Shown: positions 47,401 through 52,121 of the stretch, piece by piece
How the letters are laid out: every line of letters begins with the position of its first letter
How positions within the stretch are numbered: the first letter of the stretch is position 1
Source of the DNA: Pseudomaricurvus hydrocarbonicus
Lineage (GTDB): Bacteria > Pseudomonadota > Gammaproteobacteria > Pseudomonadales > Cellvibrionaceae
DNA: 64,000 nucleotides
Assembly: GCF_011602365.1 (NCBI RefSeq)
Contig: NZ_JAAONZ010000020.1
Coordinates: 1 to 64,000, forward strand
Direction: 5' to 3'
Position numbers and translations under genes: made by a program
The notes under the pieces: model-generated
Database searches by the model: none
What the model saw: the letters and a program-made list of their open reading frames with translations, nothing else
What the model was told of the DNA's origin: nothing

Positions 47401-49725
47401 GATACCGCCGCCAATCAAACCAGCAACAGCCTGCGGGTCATTGTGGGTGATGTTTCGCCTACGTTAACGGTCTCGGGGGGTGGCGTTAACGGGCTGGCCA
47501 ATGAGGTGTTGAGTGGCAGCTGGAATGCCGAGGTGGGTGCCGATGGCCTGGGGGCCTACACCGTGACCGTTGATGGGGCTGACTATGGTTTGGATGAGGC
47601 CATTGCGATCTTCCGAGAGGGGGGGCAGATAGCGACGCTGAAGGTGATGTCCAACGGGGTCTGGGAAATCACCGCCACCGACCTGCTGCAGGATCTGTAC
47701 ATTAATCGTCACTACGACATCCGCTTCGGGCTGACGCTGGCCGACAGCGATCGGGACAGTGCGAGCGCCTTTGCCACCGTGACCCTGTCAGGATCGAAAG
47801 TGCCTGATATCGCTGCGATCGGCGAAGACGCCTTCCTGAGTGTCACTGACACGGCCAGCACGGATGTGAACAGTGTGGAGTTGACTTACACCGCCGGTGG
47901 CCTTGATCTGGTGGCGGTGGCCTTTGACAGCGACTTGTCCACCATTGTCATTGAGGGTCTGGACGATAATGCCGTGATGACCTGGTCGATCATCGATGGC
48001 GCCCTGATAGGCAATAACGGTAGCGCCGATGTGATCAAGCTGGAGATCACTGCAGACCGGATAGCCGCTCTCAGCAGTGGCACCGTCAGTGTGACAGTAA
48101 CTCTGCTGGGTGCTCTGGCCCACGAAGACAACGTCAACGTAGACGTGTTGACGATCAGCGGCATTGGCCTGGTGGCGACCGATAGCGAAGGCTTTGAGTT
48201 GCAGCAGAGTGCTGCGGTTACCGTCTATGACAGCTTGCCGGCCATCGACGCCGAAGCGCTGATTCCCCAGGTACTGCAAGGTGAAACTATTCGCGGCACC
48301 TGGACCTTTGACGCGGGCGCCGACGGTTTGGGACGATTTGGCGTCAGTGTCGACGGAGTGGACTATACTCTGGATTCACCCATCGCACTTTATGGCGATG
48401 GCCGCCAGATCGGTGCATTGACGGTGGCGTCTGATGGCACATGGCAGCTCGTCGCCCTGACGGATTTGTGGACCGTTGACGGCGCGGCGACGCGGTATGA
48501 TCTAAGTGTTGAGATCAGGGTCATAGACCGTGATCAGGATACGGCGGCGGTACAGTTTGATTTGGCTGTTGAGGTACCGGCTGTCGTCTTTGCCCAGATT
48601 GACACTGGCGTTGTTGTGGTCGATGAAGACCTGATTATCGACGAGACGTCTATTGATCTGACGGTTAAGACCGGCACTTTTGCGCTGGCGACGGTCGCGT
48701 TCGATACCGATACGTCGTCCATACAGATAGATGGATTGGATGATGCGGCGGCGATCAGCTGGCGCATTGATGCCACGGGTGCGTTGATTGGCCATGACGG
48801 GACAGAGGATGTGATTCAGCTGACTCTGACCTACGACAATCTGATTCAGGCCGAGTCTGAAGGCGTGGTGAGATTAACCGCTACCTTGTTAGGGGCCATG
48901 TCTCACGAAGATTTCGTCAACGTAGACAGTTTGTCGATCAGCGGGGTAGCACTGATTCTCAAGGATGGCTGGGGTTACACCGTCACACAAACGGTAGGGG
49001 TTACGGTGCTGGATGACCAGCCGGTAGTCGGCTTATCGAGCAGTGACCACATTGGCAATGACAGAGGTGGTGAAGTTCACAGCGGCAGCTGGAATGTGGA
49101 TATGGGAGCCGATGCTGGCGGTACCATCATGGTGCTGGTCAATGGTCAGGAATTTGCCATTGGTGAAACCATTGAGTGGGTCGTGGGTACGGATTATGTC
49201 GGCGACCTAACGCTGCACGAGGATGGCTCCTGGACTTTTGTGGCTCAGAAGAAAACGTACGACGAGACCGCGCTGGTCATGGATATGAGCTTTGAACTGG
49301 TCGCAATTGATGCCGACGGTGATCGGGTATCCGCCCAGACAACGTTCACCGTGACGCGGAATCTGGGTCGGGCGAATAACGGCGTAGGCAACGGCCTGGA
49401 TTCACAGCCACCGGGTAACCCGCCGGAAAATGATACTAACGATGCGGTCCCGGGTAGCCCGGGGAATCAAGGTGGAGCGGATTACGACAGTGATCTGGTG
49501 GTCTCGACTTTGGAATTGGACAGTAGCGAAACACAAACACTCATCATGGTGACTGCGGCCGGCGCAACACCATCGGTTGCACCGCAAGAAGAAACGGATG
49601 AAATCTGGATTGTGGATGACGTCAGCACAGCGCTGGAGAGGTTGCTCGATGCCGAGTCTGCACCCTTAAACCTGGTATCTCAATCGTCAATGACGGCCGT
49701 GGGCGAAGAGTGGACGGTCCTGTAA
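29437..49725 (+). CDS. Giant LEPR-XLL-type repetitive surface protein (6762 residues)
   Basis: One uninterrupted frame encodes 6762 residues. The start has no classic signal peptide: a basic segment (SKIKRFSQRKLPAIITSINQ) is followed by FETLETRLLLNADL (residues 51-64), a variant of the LEPR-XLL motif found at the N-terminus of very large secreted proteins. Then come LSGGDDRI and GGGGNDQL turns, three WLxDGF...NNGTYTI units (about 490-720), and a long Ala/Gly/Val-rich beta-helix with roughly 85-100-residue repeats (about 850-3470). Next are at least seven HGLxTGD-type units (about 3609-4370), a second beta-helix part (to about 5560), and three Ig-like units of about 260 residues (from about 5864, 6123 and 6385). 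The tail has a Gly/Pro/Asn linker. No RTX array ends it. I saw only one Cys (GGCAES). It is a likely adhesin or biofilm matrix protein. Confidence 0.93.
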   Translation: MGTSITSKIKRFSQRKLPAIITSINQRIGALGAGLAASQSGATLKNKALFFETLETRLLLNADLPGVDLLVAVDADRDHDLLVRMIEDQKTTASGSTSVTRLEVVDLSNGNEILGRANVNTLSSLTLDLSGGDDRITVDTLSFADHSLPAITLLGGGGNDQLVVEALSDTVWEINGDNAGRVSGPLNIDFDSIETLTGSANNQDTFILGVDGALTGAVDGGDAGYDVLEIEGSYASVTSTVFDAASGVIDLDGKLITYAGLEPVTIQNALQFVLLGTSGDDAVVLEETNNGSFQLRSDNGTFETHIFTGDVQTIVLGLSTGNDSFTSTLTSDNAFDGNLLIQETANLTLGDISGLAGNLTIDTLSALNEAEPGQLDWDGSSVTIADNAVINLGGDLSITVNANTVQNASTIQEFISAPIVKGTLVVGDNVSINAGNIDLLVNSNNERQMFLGIDTQALIQLALDDAKVAELADGWGALTFASNGVITRAQGSWLDDGFAIGQDIQISLADNASHQTYNITDVTATTVSVALSHGATMPAATETEADSGIQVTGYGFDRVSGTDTLVFGLVEGSGLSGIARQVPSVNPDATLTGNPGLDFVHSDSGPDSIVRAAGTWLGDGFKVGQTIAITNAGANNGTYTIAATNGTVLTLATGEVLQGQLGVSDAAIRGHQLGNFIDDGFAAGDLIVVQNAELNNGTYTISAVTDTLITLSTSDVTSAETVDLSADDAPNLIVQVVKNDLALANVPLVLMDANGNVVQTSAGDALSFTQQELEAAYAASADNAAISEADVLAFLADNPITDMLGGFGLKVWWSDVSGSITLGQNVSLQASGDVNILSTVQVEVAASTPSIVAGASVVGSVVDASVTLQEGVVINAAGHVTVDATAENTMESKVSVTSGSIQNPGQSVISGITGSATESDPTGFSSFTAPLVSQSFLGPLGFIRVPGPSLSVAVGIADTDSSVHQAAGGKILASSVDIAANNTNNYAVEASSTVFQPGANMGVGIGVAVSVNDSDSTVTIDGDVITHVGQEGDITISASSVNETNSVSSAAWVRDVPQSGGGAASLLGGFSDSVKNFQNNLRNNTALSDLTNENPGKFEMAAAISVLVSANTVDVIISTKPDATGNGGVVADGNLTISSYAEQNPGVGAGGCAESGGEVALAGGIAFARYDNTANVTVAEGAQLQAGGAMSLAAEAQVPNQITLDDTFVTAFTDAEKKRDLAIVAANGDADAIAEANVAFNEEIAAASQSLIKTLFDAVGLRKWGLAGLEGSLFTTYINSGAGGEYASNAQGDQQTVLDANGRAVLNGDGTAKTTTRADAKQASDYALAGNINIFEVHNQAEVVIQGAAILDADDDLTIASKAEAESVNVTGLTSVWDIFWSRFGTSSNDGASTSGAKAGVGASVAVRVFDNTARSTVLGDSELSSSSGSVAISSNTRDLAVNLNEMGSDGGEVGIAGSVAVDVISTTTETLVDESARLSAWNDVSLTADSDFLQINVGLAGTRVDGGVAIGAAISVDVIDTTTQAMVMDLDGSVIDNAAAMTDADLANIQAGHDVFVTAAAQQVIVGAQLAGAMQADPASDSGSGSSGPQWDYEWSGTSNLINNNSSAATRGGSATSTDNGKEIGAAGAASAVISSASVHAAMGSGSSVSAGNAIDISADFDADTILVEGGGLLDLTAEGTDLAIAGAVGVTVFTRDVDASVQNAIVYGNDLTVAAAQRDLLVVVSAGGAGGAKTDTAVGISGNIHVLDNQIDAEINGGFIRLDHDAWVGAESDTLLVSVAGALGFTLDGTGVGAAIGISHANSDVSALINDADIEVGHDVIVYAHHGHQVVSVVASAGIGLENAGAGQLSLHLLTGDTDARIGGDSQIQADNNIGVIADGQVQMTTVTGGLALGGDLAVGVSLSSSDIYQRRVTATVGDGVNLLSGSQGDTTTLGKAQLGSGYAGDTLILNGVLVSANADDDIINIVVGVALSEDQALQGSVLVDTNETYVYSGIGTELYTNGQGMAMYRAAGSSDRHAIVTTNNGGDIQVQSSYDYLGVNIVGGVAGSISKFAVGASLDVSVHWREVAAEIGGYSVLDADGSVRVDAQLHATHVYVIFNAGLSGGGSAGAGAVSVPIYNDTVNAFVGGHAHLVAGDDVAVIAGHEFEHTAVNVALAAAGGNFAGGVSLGVVVQNDTVHASVGTDAVLEAGDTILVAASSDAKLADASGGIAVGGKAGAGASAFLLVRNDDVRAEVATGAALTGLALGSGLSRTTAAGTTTYRGVGVVAESREKLVGVAIQGSGGGTAGVAGAVPVSVITETTLAHVHDGVSINAGHNIYVIAKDDTELYNIAGNVAGGGTAAVGASIDIASVTKTTRASLGDPDDGSAYVATDIGVTAEAGGNIVVEAFAKEQIVSVAVGIAGAGTAAIGINGSVYVLGLNTHASIGENADVLAEGSVVVDALQDTEIDMIGASLAGAGTAAIVGTFDIPIVTKAVTATVLDGAEVVARGNLTGITTHTGTVSSNASGAGSNFINTESGSVSTPTDVIDGSLNLSIPQVDQSEAGMYLARDYSADTAVVTGVSVTATSLDDLQAITGGIAIAGNAGIAVVAGVDVADITTYATVADGVTINLNSDGLASENQSVTIAAGSALDHMGVLAAIALSGGGSVSLVGDVKALTTDTRASVGDADVYANNDIVITADTEEDLQSLVLSIAGGYIAVSPAVTVISLDATTTASVAAGAMLDADNNVLIVASHDTNIDTLNGGVAGGVGAVSPGVGVMVVEKTTTATVGDNAQVDARALYNSTDGIQGLAVKATSSENLDQVAFGAAAGIVAVGGSAAVLEVDSDTIAGINGGARINQKGYSADAAPLDQQNVEVSAHNVLEVDVVSGGMGIGLIGAGVGVGVLTVNNDTAAYLNGSVSAEDDVSVTALSDQNVHGVIFGGAGGAGALAVAVGIFDIGGDKSGSGYTYTDGNGEQVQSEATTAPSGQDENDNSTSSIDPSTDSKNAINSGVGELLSNLGPGAGSSGDDNLDKLNTSSSTITTQVEAPPTANISTTNSIPTGTSALIGANAVITSTGGNVTVLAYQNAEFEAVVGGAAIGGVAASGGVGVATLDNDVLARISAGGIIYAVGDVSVNAVLNEQAEFTGFAGAGAIGVALSATVVSLSDYSSVTAELGGTILQAGDVSVLASSNIGLYAETIQISAAAFGAGGGAATIVSSDGHTSAALLDGTVIGNVDTPTAVENVTVQAIGLLEIADIDRGSGDNNAMATGGSAGGIAVSVGYSGATDKRDTLAYIGANADVTAYSKVEVQADSSSNLDIVTKGGAGGAVATGLMFANALITDSYTSATIKSNSRVRATDITVAAKGDKLANAQTLAVAIGGVAVGGTNATTEVVANVDAAVDTAVEMIADQSITVKAESDIEGDAFVEAVSVGIVSAGGTDGIVTVTPTTTVAINDNARLSSGGGIAVYTKAGQAEVLVSTEVNNDYLLNDNLVKINRRDVNTEQLLGYQIDPATGEPEYELDENGEPTDTVILVYGNSDGSWRTAANDPVAADAVQMLYEILNLQTGDVIQLHEVGTPSADPIAEPVGGEYLDRNLSVIRIDRETVSIGTVILGQDFDVDRDTITVQQPHNFVTGDVATITDPQALVFDGNSINYDNEGTIRVPANAIYIPNHGLQNGDAFVYSAGDVAIKGLVDGETYYAITRGSDYLAFAASVEDTYSGVQRPIDLTRWGDQDGSIAVSGNLVYGAGDVRYADWVSQDSGQPGNSFYIPEHSLATGDTVTFAGVEGVGSNWAGKTFYVIAQGSDFIQLAQTRGDALMGQVFDLEVTFEPALYYFTQSQFDSSQVNVTDNSILLENFTFAIGDQVRYLPGDDSVGGLSGEDSYRVASVDGQWVTFETLDSTPVDITSVGNGSIAISNVVDFHPQWITGDDYNLDDNHLDDNNLDNDGREIPPNSLYDPRHSLQTGDQVRVSVPAQSGISGLTHNAFYFVIVTGDYLQFSSSLDNALAGIEIDLSASTATTATYVQQQAFDYNDVQFDAGVDQDATFNNSIRVAGHSYTTGMLVEINTGDVPVAGLSSGAYYAMVIDENHIRLATSQLNADTGVGIELESLGTPFINASGVLEINLGEQRITPLLDDGLSGQYRVTVIDNFTFKLQQLSINNASDTLNNTDFDQVGVNKNPGDILWDGGFRSNAFQVGDYITYYEDGLVETVSASMLGLVAVEIDFERGNGNTTITQYQFEEGSNNLYVPAHGYITGDIVEYQSANGNAGGLTAINPGRYSVVVVDENLFTLHYLVADGTHNVGDEVNVWENIEWYEFNPSFYGIDEDINPLLDLGSIHKIVNDQVVGVDGLIHGHGYYVIDKVGDDGYLNLSLTRGGEALVFVAREGSVTFSREGLDLSRSWGEFQALLDFSDLAGKNIELMGADGIDLSEVLNDVGDSKSSLTLRNTSGGAINAGTSVGQLDINVTLDTTIEGELLADGSIRVDSENKTFGSIDNQLVGIGVLGGGKRTESFLDYTENQTIHITNAVLDAGYSMVIKSETAPNMTTVANGRGGGLVDLNFANADTTVNIEQNKIFIDGTSQLLAGGREVTDFDGEPLPGMSIQAITGGLASNSSTASNGGVVAGLQINARGAYKTSFTANTGVSIVDQASLEAYELLIESKNTGIDLDSTAHLSMGGLFAGGTAAAMISSNLTADITLAGAASLTGRDGVKLNALNYDNSFNTNTTMYIIALGGGEGWSKSDVITVSKITAEAGTRVYAGADASNPAGLEVRAEDFGNNIDSSAFQAMIGSIHKNNTRTPTSSVNWDADVHIFARNTGFGLEVDASGKIISTNGVTISDYTVGDTIAEDYFFINDIAGTRNTDLAEIWIYATGLGTNSVSGSEGTFYYSASSDPLQIVNHSDKIMYVGNIDVLGNPQWGEYDSDVTIYVQGEESNTSSRALAFGIEFEDSGTDIEILSSGAAVVTGVIENRKGSTSITSLNSSVLFSSLFGNPVLRSKDVYLSAEEGSIFANIDLIDDGTGNKFEIKALDQVDLTLQSWVINGNADEMYYMVLPELSVEADVDITIEAAQVVNPTSVSGGTIKVYSFANDGAPIESESGLYSGSYRQGKTDIPVSISSGGGTLGGGYTTTYAYMDISAASISILGDSIDDFEHAIQIGLRSNIADSGRVDVLSDSYVIVEETDGDLQVGRIESTEDNVDLITWRGSILDADNSNEPNVIAKNKISLGSSDTIGRFDNALDIDGSTINFSATGDVALVEVDGDIVLNLNYYDNTTASGNIFLEALSGSIRSSNFINDTAFLVGGSIELIARNGSIGSENVSLSIDSSLNEPKSVTLYARDDVYVNENSGTLTIASAVSESGTVSVSALNTSIYINAHLNKLYDDLVTYWGSEDQFGQSRLNASGWEIRAYYNTGDGKFFDFLGESVEGINSVQRLIDVAGDLLANALEPEAENSSVILLSDVGIIEAAQQVFVEAIDDIHLMQGSRIYAGDTLSIKADQSVWLPVTDSFYATSAIGTPPSYIEIEDNPTQRLERFAEAYENVSVQQIFRGSYIEYIQTGEYEVIPSSGAGVEILVEGSISTENGAFIHTGVDADTIHFLRATLAGEVTAYGHGGDDALRVTELVAMADPIASQVDGSITGRDVLNLVGGEGVDDVTVFTHGSGDTTNEYVINVDSDAVDSVVIHGADDSDDIFLMRETLGVASYPGSFNMVSVINGTLAEATTSGGPESVQRINISTNLDRLWVSGGSGEDYFAVDSFIHTELVFAGGDGADTYALGQFFGSKRDAGAQVAALDHFGTTTQTLNSSAVEVSPSSEQPVLILDGYNAMTGEFEDKVIVSEAQHVPLGVNRAELKMVGAVLMPGELNEITFETLPDGGEILIDQDALLIVQDTLTSDQASIELEFTAGDSDITGFAFGTDLNAIEMIGLDSAASVTWSLVNGALIASNGEDDVLRLDIVADPIVANTSGTVRVTATMMGAFRHESIVNVDSLAITGITLVATDTAANQTSNSLRVIVGDVSPTLTVSGGGVNGLANEVLSGSWNAEVGADGLGAYTVTVDGADYGLDEAIAIFREGGQIATLKVMSNGVWEITATDLLQDLYINRHYDIRFGLTLADSDRDSASAFATVTLSGSKVPDIAAIGEDAFLSVTDTASTDVNSVELTYTAGGLDLVAVAFDSDLSTIVIEGLDDNAVMTWSIIDGALIGNNGSADVIKLEITADRIAALSSGTVSVTVTLLGALAHEDNVNVDVLTISGIGLVATDSEGFELQQSAAVTVYDSLPAIDAEALIPQVLQGETIRGTWTFDAGADGLGRFGVSVDGVDYTLDSPIALYGDGRQIGALTVASDGTWQLVALTDLWTVDGAATRYDLSVEIRVIDRDQDTAAVQFDLAVEVPAVVFAQIDTGVVVVDEDLIIDETSIDLTVKTGTFALATVAFDTDTSSIQIDGLDDAAAISWRIDATGALIGHDGTEDVIQLTLTYDNLIQAESEGVVRLTATLLGAMSHEDFVNVDSLSISGVALILKDGWGYTVTQTVGVTVLDDQPVVGLSSSDHIGNDRGGEVHSGSWNVDMGADAGGTIMVLVNGQEFAIGETIEWVVGTDYVGDLTLHEDGSWTFVAQKKTYDETALVMDMSFELVAIDADGDRVSAQTTFTVTRNLGRANNGVGNGLDSQPPGNPPENDTNDAVPGSPGNQGGADYDSDLVVSTLELDSSETQTLIMVTAAGATPSVAPQEETDEIWIVDDVSTALERLLDAESAPLNLVSQSSMTAVGEEWTVL
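47026..49350 (+). repeat. Three in-gene repeats of about 780 bp (Ig-like domains)
   Basis: Units start near 47026, 47803 and 48590. Each encodes an acidic strand motif (LIVQDTLTSDQ, LSVTDTASTDV, VVVDEDLIIDE), then AFGTDLNAI-like, HESIVNVDSL-like (HEDNVNVDVL, HEDFVNVDSL) and SWNAEVGADGLG-like blocks in the same order. They are diverged at the DNA level, so they are old duplications. Confidence 0.82.
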
Positions 49726-49824
49726 TCGGGTCGCTTTTACATTCGGTGTCTTTGCAAGGGCTGTGATCATCACGATCGGGCCCGCACAACGTACCCTTGA
49801 AAAACGTTAACTAAGGAAAGTAGC

Positions 49825-50178
49825 ATGTCAACAGAAGCCGCCATGAAACAAGATAATGCCTCACCCGAAACTGCCCTGGAAGGTAAGACTGCCTCAGAAG
49901 GTAAACCAGCCCCGCAAGCTAAGCCGGCCCAGGTGGTCTGGAATGACAAAGGGATGGTGTCGCATTTCGCCAACGTGGTGAATATTCAAAGCACCAAAGA
50001 TCAAATCGATCTGCTCTTTGGGACCAACCAAACCTGGAACCTGAGCCAGGAAAATGATGTCACGATTGATCTTTCCAGCCGCATTATGTTGACTCCTTTG
50101 GTTGCCAAACGTCTCAGCCAATCGTTGATCAAATTGTTGCAAGAACACGAAGCCCGTCATGGTGCCTTGACGGAGTAG
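49825..50178 (+). CDS. DUF3467-like small protein of the export operon
   Basis: A 117-residue soluble protein with no signal. The first 40 residues are a low-complexity Lys/Ala/Pro/Glu tail. Residues 47-110 match the DUF3467 pattern: FANVVNIQSTKDQIDLLFGT, then SRIMLTPLVAKRLSQSLIKL. DUF3467 has no known activity. It starts 99 bases after the giant gene, with GGAAAG before ATG 49825, and is followed 87 bases later by the GAF-HlyD gene. By position it could be a chaperone, pilot or regulatory factor for the giant protein, which is inference. Confidence 0.78.
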   Translation: MSTEAAMKQDNASPETALEGKTASEGKPAPQAKPAQVVWNDKGMVSHFANVVNIQSTKDQIDLLFGTNQTWNLSQENDVTIDLSSRIMLTPLVAKRLSQSLIKLLQEHEARHGALTE

Positions 50179-50265
50179 CTGTTTGTCTGGACACAGCCCC
50201 AGACGACAGCGTCGGTTCAGGGGGCATGTTGTGTTTAAGCATGTTGTTTTTAAAGAGCTGGCACC

Positions 50266-52113
50266 GTGAACCAATCTCTTGATCGGCAAATTTCAAACAC
50301 ATTATCTGCTGACACGGAAAATGCCGATGTACAGTGGACGCAACTTCTTCATGCCACCTCATGTGAGGCTGCGGCACAGCCATGGCTGACTTTAACCTGT
50401 GCAGACATCAATCACATCGACGCCGGTATTCTGCTGCTCGGAGAGATGCAGAGCCAGTCCCCCCCCGCAGCCCAGTGGCCTGAGGAGATTTTGGTGTCCA
50501 GGTCTTTGTTGCAGCTGGCAGAGGTTGCCAGGGAATCGGGCAAAGGCACCATCAGAAAAATCGATAAAGGCACGTTGATTGCCTACCCCATCAAGTTGGA
50601 TGACACGGTTTATGGAGCGGTGTGCTTGTCCATGAATACCGTTGACATGGTCTTCATCCGGGCAGCGATGCGCCAGTTACAGTGGGGCTGTGCCTGGCTG
50701 CGCGATATTGTTCGTCGTGAACACAGTCTTGGTGTGCAGGACCAACATCAATTTACCCAACTGGCCCTGGATATTATCGGTGATGTGATTGAGGCCGAAG
50801 GTGCCAGTGCGGCTGAACATGACCTTGTGCATCATCTGGTGTCAGAATTTTCCCTGGAGCGGGCCTGTCTGGGTTTTCTGGATAATGGCGCTTTGAACAT
50901 TACCACCATTTCTCACAGCGCCAGTTTTGGTGAAGAGATGAATCTGGTGCGCCTGTTGGGTGAGGCGATGGAAGAGGCCATTGAGCAGTACACCATCATT
51001 CATTACCCCATGGATGACAGTGACATCCCCACCCTGGTGAGAGCCCATGAATCCTTGCACCTTGCCAATCGTACAGGTGTTATCTTAACCGTTCCGCTGT
51101 TAAAAAAAGGCGAGCCCATTGGGGCTTTATTGTGCGAATGCAGCAGGGATAAAACTCTGGCTCCCGCACACATAGATTTGATTTCGGGTATAGCGGCCTA
51201 TGCTGGTGGCTTGTTGTTTGAAAAACGACAGAATGATAAATCACTGATCGGAAAAATCCGTGATTCGGCGATGCGCCAATATGACCGTATGGTTGGCAGA
51301 GGCTATACCGGGCGCAAGCTGACGGTACTCGGTCTGGCAGCCTTGGTGCTTTTTTTCACTTTTGCCCAGGGAGAATATCAGGTCAAGGCGGACGGTGTGT
51401 TAAAGGGAGAAATTCAACGCTCCATGGTGACGCCGTTTGATGGTTTTATTTTGTCGAGCCCGGTGAGAGCAGGTGACCGTGTGAAACAAGGCGATCTTCT
51501 GGTGGCCTTTGACGATAAAGACCTGGTGCTGGAAAGACTGAACTGGGTCTCCCAAAAACAGGAATACCTGTTCGAGTACAACCGGGCTTTGGGCAGCCGA
51601 AAACGGGCGGAAGTGAACATTTTTGAAGCCAGAATTGCCCAGGCAGATATCCAGCTGGAATTACTGGATCAGCAGTTGCAGCGCACCCAATTAACGGCCC
51701 CGTTTGATGGTTTGGTGGTGTCTGGCGACCTCAGTCAATCGATTGGCAGTAGCAGCAGGCGGGGGGACATCCTGTTTGAAATTGCGCCGCTGGAGGCTTA
51801 TCGGCTAACACTGTCGGTAGATGAATCGCAAATCGCCGATGTTGAAGTGGGTCAGAAAGGCATCTTTCTCACCGGCTCTTTACCCGACTCACCGTTTAAT
51901 TTTTCGGTGACAAAAATTACCCCTGTGGCCAAAGCGGTTGACGGGGAAACCGTTTTTGAGATTGAAGCGACGGTGACCGACCCGGTCGATGTGTTACGTC
52001 CGGGTATGGAAGGCCTGGGTAAGATTGACTCGGGTCAACGCAATCTGTTGTGGATCTGGACACGCAGCCTGACGCATCGTCTGCGCCTTGTGTTCTGGTC
52101 TGTTTTTGCCTAG
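50266..52113 (+). CDS. GAF domain - HlyD-type membrane fusion protein
   Basis: A 615-residue inner-membrane protein. About 345 residues face the cytoplasm and contain a divergent GAF-like part (about 50-165) and a second GAF-like domain (about 175-335: SLERACLGFLDNGALNITTI, LTVPLLKKGEPIGALLCE). One span at about 350-368 (LTVLGLAALVLFFTFAQG) leads to a periplasmic HlyD/barrel-sandwich segment (VTPFDGFILSSPVRAGDRVK, short coiled coil, LTAPFDGLVVSGDLSQSIGS), followed by beta-barrel and a short hydrophobic end. HlyD proteins link inner-membrane exporters to the outer membrane. Here the usual short N-tail is replaced by a sensor-like module. The start is GTG 50266 after a weak AGAG. Confidence 0.88.
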   Translation: MNQSLDRQISNTLSADTENADVQWTQLLHATSCEAAAQPWLTLTCADINHIDAGILLLGEMQSQSPPAAQWPEEILVSRSLLQLAEVARESGKGTIRKIDKGTLIAYPIKLDDTVYGAVCLSMNTVDMVFIRAAMRQLQWGCAWLRDIVRREHSLGVQDQHQFTQLALDIIGDVIEAEGASAAEHDLVHHLVSEFSLERACLGFLDNGALNITTISHSASFGEEMNLVRLLGEAMEEAIEQYTIIHYPMDDSDIPTLVRAHESLHLANRTGVILTVPLLKKGEPIGALLCECSRDKTLAPAHIDLISGIAAYAGGLLFEKRQNDKSLIGKIRDSAMRQYDRMVGRGYTGRKLTVLGLAALVLFFTFAQGEYQVKADGVLKGEIQRSMVTPFDGFILSSPVRAGDRVKQGDLLVAFDDKDLVLERLNWVSQKQEYLFEYNRALGSRKRAEVNIFEARIAQADIQLELLDQQLQRTQLTAPFDGLVVSGDLSQSIGSSSRRGDILFEIAPLEAYRLTLSVDESQIADVEVGQKGIFLTGSLPDSPFNFSVTKITPVAKAVDGETVFEIEATVTDPVDVLRPGMEGLGKIDSGQRNLLWIWTRSLTHRLRLVFWSVFA

Positions 52114-52121
52114 GGTCGACG

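Noticed and set aside
29437-49725. Considered whether the giant protein is an RTX type I secretion substrate
   Set aside because: Only isolated LSGGDD-like and GGGGND turns near the N-terminus are seen. No nonapeptide array or C-terminal RTX block, and no ABC transporter beside it.
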